In this document: positions 56,156 through 64,000 of the stretch, one piece after another | How the letters are laid out: each line of letters begins with the position of its first letter | Numbering within the stretch: position 1 is the first letter of the stretch | Assembly: GCA_029962745.1 (NCBI GenBank) | Contig: CM057154.1 | Span: forward strand, 2,769,416-2,833,415 | DNA from: Echinometra lucunter | Taxonomy: Eukaryota > Echinodermata > Echinoidea > Camarodonta > Echinometridae | Length of the DNA stretch: 64,000 nt | Reading direction: 5' to 3' | Made by a program: the position numbers and the translations under genes | The notes under the pieces: generated by a model | The model's database searches: none | Told to the model about the DNA's origin: nothing | The model's input: only the letters and a program-made list of their open reading frames with translations

Positions 56156-59074
56156 CAATTTTTAATTTACTAAAACACTTACATAATGCCCTGGAATATC
56201 ATTTTCTTTTGTCCCAGTGGCGAACAACAATTTCTGTTTACAACTATTGATAATCATGAAGGTCCAAATAAAGCTAGCTTGCATACGAGAGGCCATATTC
56301 TTTCTTTGCCGCACACACATCGTGAAGCAGTCACGTGATACGATTACAGTAGAGGGGAGTGAGTGAATGAACGTTCACTAAAAAACGTCCACTCGCTCCG
56401 GGGTCACGTGATTGTCTTTCCAAGTGGTATAATGCACTCCCTTCGAAACCGTAGACATTCCAAGCATTTGATGTGTTTGATTTTGCATAGACGAACAATA
56501 TGGCATTTACTGTGGCCAATCTGTGTGATTTCCTCGTGATAAAGATCCTGATAGACCGATATAGATCTGCTAGAAATGTAGTATTCGACCTAAGTGAAGG
56601 GGTGGGGGAGGGGAGATATTTTAGGCATATGTTAATGCTATATAATTCTCAATTTGCCCTGGAATTTCATGTTCTTTCGTTGCTATGGCGAACAACAATT
56701 TCTGTTTACAACTATTGATAATCGTGAAGGTCCATATAAAGCTAGCTTGCATACGAGAGGCCATATTCTTTCTTTGCCGCACACGCACACACCGTGAAGC
56801 AGTCACGTGATACGATTACAGTAGAGGGGAGTGAGTGAATGAACGTTCACTAAAAAACGTCCACTCGCTCCGGGGTCACGTGATTGTCTTTCCAAGCGGT
56901 ATAATGCACTCACTTCGAAACCGTAGACATTCCAAGCATTCGATGTGTTTGATTTTGCATAGACGAATGTAGTAGGGTTTCCTAAGTGAAGGGAGGGGGG
57001 ATATTCCAGTCTTATATTAATGCTACACAATTTTTAATTTACTTAAACACTTACATAATGCCCTGGAATATCATTTTCTTTTGTCCCAGTGGCGAACAAC
57101 AATTTCTGTTTACAACTATTGAAAATCATGAAGGTCCAAATAAAGCTAGCTTGCATACGAGAGGCCATATTCTTTCTTTGCCGCACACACATCGTGAAGC
57201 AGTCACGTGATAGATTACAGTAGAGGGGAGTGAGTGAATGAACGTTCACTGAAAAACATCCACTCGCTCCGGGGTCACGTGATTGTCTTTCCAAGCGGTA
57301 TAATGCACTCACTTAGAAACCGTAGAAATTCCAAGCATTTGATGTGTTTGATTTTGCATAGACGAACAACATGGAATTTACTATGTAATTTTCTAGTGAT
57401 ATTGCTCTTTATAGAGCGAGATAGATCTGCTAGAAATGTAGTAGGGTTCCTAAGTGAAGGGGGGGGGGGGATATTCCAGTCCTATATTAATACTATACAA
57501 TTTTTAATTTACTAAAACACTTACATAATTCCCTGGAATATCATTTTCTTTTGTCCCAGTGGCGAACAACAATTTCTGATTACAACTATTGATAATCATG
57601 AAGGTCCAAATAAAGCTAGCTTGCATACGAGAGGCCATATTCTTTCTTTGCTGCACACACATCGTGAAGCAGTCACGTGATAGATTACAGTAGAGGGGAG
57701 TGAGTGAATGAACGTTCACTGAAAAACATCCACTCGCTCCGGGGTCACGTGATTGTCTTTCCAAGCGGTATAATGCACTCCCTTCGAAACCGTAGACATT
57801 CCAAGCATTTGATGTGTTTCATTTTGCATAGACTATGTAGTAGGGGTCCTAAGTGAAGGGGGGGGGGATATTCCAGTCTTATTTTAATGCTACACAATTT
57901 TTAATTTACTTAAACACTTACATAATGCCCTGGAATATCATTTTTTTTTGTCCCAGGGCGAACAACAAATTTCTGTTTACAACTATTGAAAAACATGAAG
58001 GTCCAAATAAAGCTAGCTTGCATACGAGAGGCCATATTTCTTTCTTTGCCGCACACACATCGTGAAGCAGTCACGTGATACGATTACAGTAGAGGGGAAT
58101 GAGTGAATGAACGTTCACTAAAAAAAAACGTCCACTCGCTCCGGGGTCACGTGATTGTCTTTTCAAGCGGTATAATGCACTCCCTTCGAAACCGTAGACA
58201 TTCCAAGCATTTGATGTGTTTGATTTTGCATAGACGAACAACATGGCATTTACTGTGTGATTTTCTAGTGATATTGCTCCTTATGGAGCGAGATAGATCT
58301 GCTAGAAATGTAGTAGGGGTCCTACGTGAAGGGGGGGATATTCCAGTCTTATATTAATACTATACAATTTTTAATTTACTAAAACACTTACATAATGCCC
58401 TGGAATATCATTTTCTTTTGTTCCTGTGGCGAACAACAATTTCTGTTTGCAACTATTGATAATCATGAAGGTCCAAATAAAGCTAGCTTGCATACGAGAG
58501 GCCATATTCTTTCTTGCTGGTACACACACCGTGAAGCAGTCACGTGATACGATTACAGTAGAGGGGAGTGAGTGAATGAACGTCCACTAAAAAACGTCCA
58601 CTCGCTCCGGGGTCACGTGATTGCCTTTCCAAGAGGTATAATGCACTCATTAACACTTGGAAACAGTAGACATACCAAGCATTTGATCTGTTTCATTTTG
58701 CATAAACGAACAACATGGCATTTACTATATCGAAATCTTTGTGATTTTCTTGTGATATAGATCATAATAGATAGAGATAGATCTGCTAGAAATATAGAAT
58801 AATGGCCGTTAGTGATGTTTGGGGATCTTCTAGGCTTACTTTAATCACAAAATAACTTTTAGTGTAATAAAACACTTTTATAATCACGATAATGCCCTGG
58901 TATATCATTTACTTTTGTCGTTGTAGCGAACCAAAATAGTGCTAGCTTGCATACGAAAGACCATATTCTTTCTTGTGTACACACACCGAGAATCAGTCAC
59001 GTGACCCGAATGTATAGAGGAGAGTGAATGGATGGACGTTCACTCGCTCCGAGGTCACGTGATTGTCTTTCTTT

Positions 59075-59185
59075 TGATGAATTTTGCCGAAAATTTTCAG
59101 TTAAAAAATACATGTTGTCAAAATTTCAGGAGGGGGAGGAGGCTTGCAGTTGCCCCCCCCCCTTCCCCGTACGGCCATTATTGCA
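59075..59185. mobile_element. Small hAT-like fragment inside the last satellite unit
   Basis: Between 'gtgattgtctttc' and 'catgtccactgaaacgtc' of the satellite unit stands foreign sequence with 'aggagggggaggaggcttgc' and 'agttgcccccccccttcccc' and 'gtacggccat'. The last part complements to ATGGCCGTACGG, like the CAGGGCCGTACG end at 28132. Exact borders are unclear. Confidence 0.5.
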
Positions 59186-59345
59186 TGTCCACTGAAACGT
59201 CTACTCATTATCACGTGACTGTCTTTTTGAGTGATATAAGATGGACTCAATTCAAAACCATCGACATTCTAAGCACATCTGCTTTATCATGCAAGGATGA
59301 ACAAAATGGCATTTACTGCGTAGGGTCTATATAACTTCCTTGTTT

Positions 59346-59533
59346 TATAGACCAAGTACTGGTACATAGCGAGCTCAGACCCACATAAGTAGCTACAGTT
59401 TGATTTTATTAGCCTCGACCCGCTTTAAGATTATAGTTCTTTTTATTGAATCCTCCCAGATGGTTAAGATCATCTGATTCTAAATTACTTGTTGTCCCAA
59501 AAATTAAGAAATGGTGGGGGGGGGGGGGGTCGG
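59346..59533. repeat. Short dispersed repeat copy 1 and G15 run
   Basis: 59368-59455 ('gagctcagacccacataagt', 'agctacagtttgattttatt', 'ctcgacccgcttta') corresponds to 62308-62395 in the same orientation at ~70-75% identity. A G run lies at 59515-59529 next to the LINE fragment. Confidence 0.6.
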
Positions 59534-59656
59534 TCACTTACACACGCTGGACCACATCAATGGAATCAATTGCCTCTAGAAATTCGCTATATTTCAGGTG
59601 TAGAATGTTTTAAGAATGCCCTCACTACCCACTTGTTTAAAATTGCTTTTCAGTAG
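59534..59656 (+). pseudogene. LINE (non-LTR retrotransposon) ORF, C-terminal remnant
   Basis: The frame reads SLTHAGPHQWNQLPLEIR, then YISGVECFKNALTTHLFKIAFQ and a stop at 59654-59656. The WN-LP-x-x-IR ... F-K-x-x-L-x-x-H-L-F pattern is the usual extreme C-terminus of CR1/Jockey/RTE-like reverse transcriptase ORFs. The rest of the ORF is absent: the fragment is 5'-truncated at a G run, typical of LINE insertions. It is not functional. Confidence 0.8.
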
Positions 59657-59820
59657 ATCTAATTACACACTGTTATTGTTCTTCCTTTTTCTTGTTACTT
59701 TTCTCTAGGTAGTAACCTTTTCTTCTCGCCTGCGCCTTGAGCACATTAGTCATGTGGAATTGGCGCAGTATAAAAAACCCTGTTATTATCAATATCATTA
59801 TTATCGTTATTAAAAATCTG
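59657..59820 (+). mobile_element. LINE 3' UTR with SINE-like tail
   Basis: After the stop codon comes 'gcctgcgccttgagcacatt' and 'ggcgcagtataaaa', then TTATCA/TTATCG repeats. This tail is similar to the tail fragment at 34756-34815 and to the end of the SINE at 43065. Confidence 0.75.
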
Positions 59821-59837
59821 TCAAAACCCATTTCGCG

Positions 59838-59890
59838 AAAGAGAGAGAGAGAGAGAGAGAGAGTCAGAGAGAAAAAGTGAGAGAGATTCC
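59838..59890 (+). repeat. (GA)n microsatellite
   Basis: About 13 GA units followed by degenerate ones. A short (GGTC)n lies at 59908-59926. Confidence 0.9.
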
Positions 59891-60379
59891 AGATGCCAGG
59901 TCGGGTCTGGTCGGTCGGTCGGTCCAAGACGTAAATAATCATATCGTAATGGATACACGTCTCTCGAATTCAAGGGAAAGAGGAGAGATAAAAAGATATC
60001 AGGAAAAAAGAAGATGAACGATGAGAAATCAGGACCAAAATATCACTATCAGGAAAACATGGTTCGTCGACACAGGCGTGTGAACAAACCATCCGCGCTG
60101 TTTGTTTAGGAAAAAGATAAAAGAGAACTAAGTGAGATCAAGACAAACGGAGCCTGTGTCACGCAGATAACACGCACAACATACTGGAAAAAGCCGATTC
60201 ATAGAAACATCACCCAATGCCTGGAAATCGAAAGAAAATCGAACTCAACAGTGCACAATACGAAGATGGCTTGTTTTCACGACGAAGTCAAAATGTAAGA
60301 AAAAGAAATAGAGAGAGAGAGAGAGAGAGAGAGAAGAAGGAACATGGAGTGTGACATTATGGTAACTACTCACTCACGG
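59891..60379. other. Unassigned sequence with a (GA)n
   Basis: (GA)n at 60311-60335. Otherwise A-rich with no ORF above 60 codons. Confidence 0.4.
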
Positions 60380-61003
60380 AGGTGCTGGAAGCGGAGGGGG
60401 CGGGGGTGGCAGGGGGGCAATTGCCCCAAATCATTTGAAAGGGGGCAAAATTGATTTATGCCCCCCCCCCCTCCTGCACGCCCCTCGGAATAAAAAAAGT
60501 TTTTTTTTAAAAAAATCATATATCAGCTTGTGAAATGAGCATATTGAAATGACTGATGCTCTCAAAGGGAAAAGAAAAAAAAAAAGTCAAAATTGTCTTA
60601 CTCAGTCGCTACGCTCCCTCCTACAGTAATTAGAAGCAACGTTTCTTGGTATATAGAAGTTTTTTCCATTACCTGTGAAAAGGGGCAGATGCTTCCTTCA
60701 TTTGGACTTTTTCGGGGATTATTTTCATAGGCGCTGGAAGCGGGAGGGGGCAGCAGGGGTGCAATTGCCCCATTATTCGAGAGTAGGGCCCCTCTGAAGA
60801 AAAAAAAAGATCATATACTACCATGTAAAATGAGCACATTGACATGATTAATGCTCTAAAATGCAAACTTTCAGTATTCAAAAATCAAAATTTTCTTACT
60901 TGGTCGCTAAGCAACGCTCCTCAGTATTTAGAAATCCTGTCTATCATCTATAAAAAGGGCTGATGCTTGCTTTATTCGGGAGATTATCGCCCCCCCCCCC
61001 TTA
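60380..61003 (+). repeat. Tandem duplication of a ~349-bp hAT-like fragment
   Basis: 'ggtgctggaagcggaggggg' at 60380 and 'ggcgctggaagcgggagggg' at 60729 start two direct copies. They share 'gggcaattgcccc' or 'gtgcaattgcccc', 'aaatgagcaca/tattgaa/cat', 'cttact.gtcgcta' and 'aaaaggg.c.gatgctt'. Identity is ~70-75%. The start resembles the inside of hAT-like ends at 28132. Confidence 0.65.
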
Positions 61004-61164
61004 AGTATCCTCATATACTGGCATAAAGATGTCCGTATTTTTTTATATTTTGGGCAACGCCAAGGGAAATATGGAATATGAAATATGAAATTTCTGTACA
61101 GTTTCACCAACAAAATCGTAGAGAATTTTCAGGGAAAGGGTGTCGGTCCCATCGCCAAAATTTA
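61004..61164. other. Unassigned spacer
   Basis: AT-rich, nothing recognised. Confidence 0.4.
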
Positions 61165-61306
61165 CCAGGGGAACATTTCATGAAGAGTTTTGTCGGTGAT
61201 TTTCACCGACAAATATTATAAGCTACTGAAAATCCTCGCATCTGATTGGCTGAAAAAAAATTACTCAGTGAAAATCACCGACAAAACTCTTCATGAAACG
61301 CTCCCT
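61165..61306. mobile_element. Short hairpin MITE, GGGGAGCGTTTCATGAAG subfamily, copy 2
   Basis: 'catttcatgaagagttttgt' with 'cggtgattttcaccgacaaa' and the matching right arm 'aaaatcaccgacaaaactct' plus 'tcatgaaacgctccc' form a strong hairpin. The core 'gcatctgattggctga' is the reverse of 'tcagccaatcagatgc'. It is therefore inverted relative to 24307-24468. Confidence 0.85.
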
Positions 61307-61426
61307 TGTATGCCATTCATAACCCTCCCACTGCCATGCCCGGTCTCCCACTCCATCCTAACATGCTGCTAGAAGCGGTGAACAACTAATCACGTTTCAG
61401 TACTAATGATGGGAATGAAGTCCTAC
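61307..61426. other. Unassigned spacer
   Basis: Nothing recognised. Confidence 0.4.
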
Positions 61427-61596
61427 GGCCCGTTGCATTAAACTTTTGCCAGAGTGTTTTGCGGCGAAATTTGAGGAAGCAATTAACGGCCAAAAAAATT
61501 GCCTGAGTTTCCCATTATATAAAAATTTGCCGTTTTTTAAAGATCTTTTGCTGGCAGAAAAAAAAAGTCTGGCAAAAGTTTTATGCAACAGGGCCC
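61427..61596. mobile_element. Hairpin MITE with GGCCCGTTGCATTAAACTTT ends
   Basis: GGCCCGTTGCATTAAACTTT and, complemented, GGCCCTGTTGCATAAAACTT with continuing 'tgccaga' form ~27-bp inverted ends. Further pairing exists inside. CCTAC at both borders (61422-61426 and ~61595-61599) may be the TSD. It resembles, but is distinct from, the GGGCCCTGTTTCATAAAACTTG family. Confidence 0.75.
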
Positions 61597-61777
61597 TACA
61601 GAAGCAAAACATGCACAGCGTACCCAAGGATCAATGCTTAGCCTGCAAGCATACACATTTTTCCATGATTTCAGCAGTAAATTGCATGGATTTACTTTAA
61701 AGGTAATAATAAATAAGTGTGCGTTATACAGGTTTGGGTGTGTAGCTTTCTTTGTTTGTTTGTTTGTTTTCGTCTAG
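61597..61777. other. Unassigned sequence ending in a pyrimidine tract
   Basis: 61748-61777 'tttctttgtttgtttgtttg' to 'cgtctag' looks like a 3' splice-site region, but can also be a (GTTT)n repeat. Confidence 0.3.
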
Positions 61778-62062
61778 TTTTGGTAAATCTAAGAATATTC
61801 ATAATTATATCAATACTGTTGCACAAAAAGTTAATTCGCACGTGCAAAAATGAATTTGGACGCCCGTTGGTGAAATTATTTATTCGTTATTTAGAATGGA
61901 ATGGAATGGATAATTTTAAAGAATTCTTTGCTCAGAAAGGAATTAGAAAGAAGCAGCAAGAAATTGATTGCTCATTCTGGAAGTCGTTTGCTTCGTTTAT
62001 GTACCGCGCCGATCATATCGTTTTGTGAATTCGAATGCTCGAAATGTGAAATGTGAAATAAA
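61778..62062 (+). other. Speculative 3'-terminal exon or retroelement end
   Basis: After a possible acceptor AG at 61776-61777 an open frame reads FGKSKNIHNYINTVAQ then KVNSHVQK and a stop (61851-61853). An overlapping frame runs to 62028, and an AATAAA stands at 62057-62062. A decayed LINE 3' end ('atgtgaaatgtgaaataaag') fits equally well. No homologue was recognised. Confidence 0.15.
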
Positions 62063-62304
62063 GTGAACAAATTATGAAAGTGAACTTGAACGGGAAAACC
62101 TATATTACACTGTACAACCACAGCCACAGTTTCCGCAGTAGTGAAAAGATAAGATTATTGTCATACAATCTGTCAAACAAAAATACGTAAACGACAAATA
62201 AATATTGAATGGTTTATAACATCTTCGTATCAAAAGTAAAGATTTAACTGCTTCATAGTGATCATGAAACATATTTATAAATGAAATGCGCATTCCTCAT
62301 AAAT
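62063..62304. other. Unassigned sequence
   Basis: Nothing recognised. Confidence 0.4.
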
Positions 62305-62307
62305 AAC

Positions 62308-62395
62308 GAGCTCTGGCCCACACCAATAGCCACAGTTTTATTCTATTCTCGATCGGCTTTAATAGTCTTTTGGATTTGATCTATTGCCTACTGTA
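62308..62395 (+). repeat. Short dispersed repeat copy 2
   Basis: 'gagctctggcccacaccaat', 'agccacagttttattctatt' and 'tcgatcggcttta' match 59368-59455. Confidence 0.6.
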
Positions 62396-62497
62396 CGTTT
62401 ATAACTAAAAAAAAGAAACGTTTGTAATTGCTATTTCGTTTTCATGTTCCTGTTCACCATTTGTATTCATATCATTTAGCATGCAAGCTACAACAGT
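62396..62497. other. Unassigned spacer
   Basis: Nothing recognised. Confidence 0.4.
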
Positions 62498-62545
62498 AAG
62501 AATAAAAGGTTCAATTTGTACCCTTTAAATACAACAATCAGAAAC
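62498..62545 (+). mobile_element. Solo end related to the 10788 foldback
   Basis: 'aataaaaggttcaatttgta' followed by 'ccctttaaatacaacaatc' resembles the left end at 10790-10845 ('aaaaggttcaattttcaccc', 'tcaatgcaacactgg'). No second end was found. Confidence 0.4.
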
Positions 62546-64000
62546 ATTGATAACAGTTTTCATGATCAGATTAAAAAGACATGTGGTCTGGTATATGCTG
62601 GCCCTATATTTTGGAATTGTTCCAATACATCTGTAAAAGGAGATGTAATTTTGTTTTAAGACGGAATTTGACGTTTCCATTATACTAGGAAGCTATGAAC
62701 TATACTCCTTTGCTTTAAACCACCCTCTGTTCTTTGTCAGGCTCATCTCTCCGCGAAAAGTGAAGTACTCATTTTTCACCAGACTCCTTATCACGGCGGG
62801 CTATATTGTGATAGATTTATTTGCTTTCTGGATAACACTACCACTGGACCAGGCCGTTTTTTCTTGTAAATAAGTATTTCAATCAAAGTGTGAGGAGAGT
62901 TACAGTACATCATTTATTCTCCTTTTTCATGGCGTGCGATGTTTTTTGTTACCTAATCTTCTATTATTCCATACACTTCGCTTTGCTTCTCTTTTTAGTT
63001 TCTATCTCCACCCCCATTCCTTTAGAATCATCTCTCACCCCTCAGTTTGTTCTTAACCTATACAAATTATTTTTAATAAGATATACGGGGGGAGGTCTAT
63101 ATAAAGGGCCTCTTGTTACAAGCGTAGGATATGCCTATTAAAGGTCCCTTCTTACATGCCTTATGCAGACGCTTCCATTTTCTATGATTCATCGAACTTA
63201 TTTATTCTATGTATCCGTATGTTTGCTTAAAATGAAATAAGGAAACTGAACTTTTAACTGAACTGGTACAAGTTAGAAAAATCGATTAAATTAAATTCAA
63301 ACTGAAAAGGTGTGTTAAGTGCATTTCCTTTCAGGAGCGACTATTTCGCTGATATTAGGTGATACAAGCAAAGTTTCAGAATAAAGCTGAATGAGGCGTC
63401 GCCAGTGCATAATTAAGGAAATGGCCTATCTTGACATGGCTGGCCTTTGAACTTTGGAAAACTATGTAGACCTATAGTTCCTTAATGGACTGGGGTAGGA
63501 CTCTGGGTCAAACCTGAAGTAATGGTGTGTTACAAACAGTGGGCCATACAATATATATATCGCCAAGGTGATCAAAATTCTTAGCTGGCTAAAATATCCC
63601 CCCACCCGCGCAAATTGGAATTCATTTTGCGTTTGCCTACATGGACCAAGGGCCATGTAAGGACAGAGCTTTTAACATTTTCTTCCTTTTTTTTTTTGGA
63701 GCAGGAATAGGGCAAGCATATATGTATACATCGTGAATAAGGACTGGAATTTCGTTAATCTGGTAGAAACTGCTTCAGCAAAAATAAAAAATCTCTAAAA
63801 ACAATATTATTTCAGGCTTGGAGAACTTCGACAAAATCAATTCAGTCTAGCAATAACGGTTATTTTTTTTAAATCGCCTTTTCTCTATATCAAGTGTGTG
63901 GGTGGTGGTGAAACGATTGAGCACTGGTAAGCACCTTAAAGGAGTATAGAGTATTTAAACATGTTTAAAGCAGAATTAAACCCTCGTGAAAATCAATTAT
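62546..64000. other. Unassigned sequence
   Basis: The 83-codon ORF 62890-63141 is hydrophobic and F/L/S-rich with no family. The stretch 63085-63240 ('ggggggaggtctatataaag' to 'gaaataaggaaactgaac') might be a decayed non-LTR 3' UTR. A short (TA)n lies at ~63551. No gene is supported to the window end. Confidence 0.35.

Larger units (their letters stand above)
49140..59345 (+). repeat. ~10-kb tandem satellite array with long, short and composite monomers
   Basis: The phrase 'gaaggtccaaataaagctag' recurs at 51171, 51641, 52043, 52444, 53127, 53803, 54210, 54893, 55575, 56261, 56729, 57133, 57603, 58010 and 58470 (second g). This gives steps of ~470 (long), ~403 (short) and ~680 (composite) bp. 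Degenerate units lie at 49140-49738 and 58520-59345. A unit contains 'gagaggccatattctttctt', a short (CA)n, two CACGTG sites, the palindrome TGAACGTTCA, 'ctccggggtcacgtgattgt', a G-run and 'cctggaatatcattttcttt'. Short units lack ~65 bp ('aacatggaatttactatgtg' to 'gatagatctgctaga'). Composite units hold an extra inverted copy. The 114-codon ORFs at 52401, 54166 and 54849 and 75-codon minus ORFs are repeat shadows. Confidence 0.95.

Noticed and set aside
52797..57312. Recurrent 60-89-codon minus-strand ORFs in the satellite
   Set aside because: Same reason: the inverted copies give the same reading on both strands.
49140..59345. CRISPR-like or immune gene-cluster array
   Set aside because: The units are 400-680-bp head-to-tail satellite copies without short constant repeats, variable spacers or a coding frame.
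61717..62028. 103-codon ORF as a gene
   Set aside because: It begins in a (GTTT)n tract and has no recognised family; retained only as a speculative terminal segment.

Overview
This is a gene-poor stretch of eukaryotic nuclear DNA, almost certainly from a marine invertebrate deuterostome. An echinoid (sea urchin) is the best guess. The basis is the dense mix of MITEs and foldback elements, tRNA-derived SINEs and a LINE sharing a tail of the type 'gcgctatataaat' plus (TTA)n, very frequent poly-G/poly-C runs beside hAT-like ends, and many GA, CT, TTA and TTTATTCA microsatellites. The species is an inference; no diagnostic protein gene is present. No ORF in the window is convincing as a complete conserved protein-coding gene. 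The longer ORFs are translations of microsatellites (poly-Tyr, poly-Ile, poly-Ser, Arg/Glu-rich) or of repeated elements. No rRNA gene, functional tRNA gene or CRISPR array is seen.

Layout. From 1 to 19 kb, single-copy-looking DNA carries non-autonomous DNA transposons. These are a 478-bp foldback with internal subrepeats and a 6-bp TSD (3129-3606), a SINE (3660-3925), three MITEs packed end to end (4815-5686), further foldbacks at 6511-6936, 8408-8744 and 10788-11147, a piggyBac-type MITE at 8800-9201, a 1-kb hAT-type element with 8-bp TSDs (12010-13032), and a small hAT-like MITE (18877-19065). From 19 to 48 kb there are more piggyBac-type MITEs (15998, 22276, 31579, 41854), a second PIF/Harbinger-type MITE (32926-33338), a SINE whose head resembles 7SL RNA (23953-24164, minus), a full-length tRNA-derived SINE with an 8-bp TSD (43065-43370, minus), and long microsatellites (29056-29760 TAA, 34813-35153 TTA, 35823-36160 GAA/GGA, 46929-47285 TTTATTCA).

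From about 49.14 to 59.35 kb lies the most striking object, a ~10-kb tandem satellite array. Its monomer exists in three forms: long (~470 bp), short (~403 bp, lacking a ~65-bp block) and composite (~683 bp). The composite form carries an inverted copy of ~235 bp of the unit, so five near-perfect 235-bp hairpins with 31-bp loops stand in the middle of the array; in one of them the loop is inverted. Nearly every unit has two CACGTG palindromes. A 1.4-kb hAT-like insertion with an 8-bp target duplication splits an early monomer. Edge monomers are degenerate and long-type, central ones are nearly identical.

From 59.3 to 64 kb there is a truncated LINE 3' end (last ~40 codons of the reverse-transcriptase ORF plus the tail that the SINEs share), a tandemly duplicated hAT-like fragment, two hairpin MITEs and unassigned DNA. 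The elements do not form a pathway. The one functional link visible is that SINE tails match the tail of the LINE fragment, as expected if the SINEs are mobilised by the LINE machinery; the MITEs would depend on hAT, piggyBac and Harbinger transposases encoded elsewhere.
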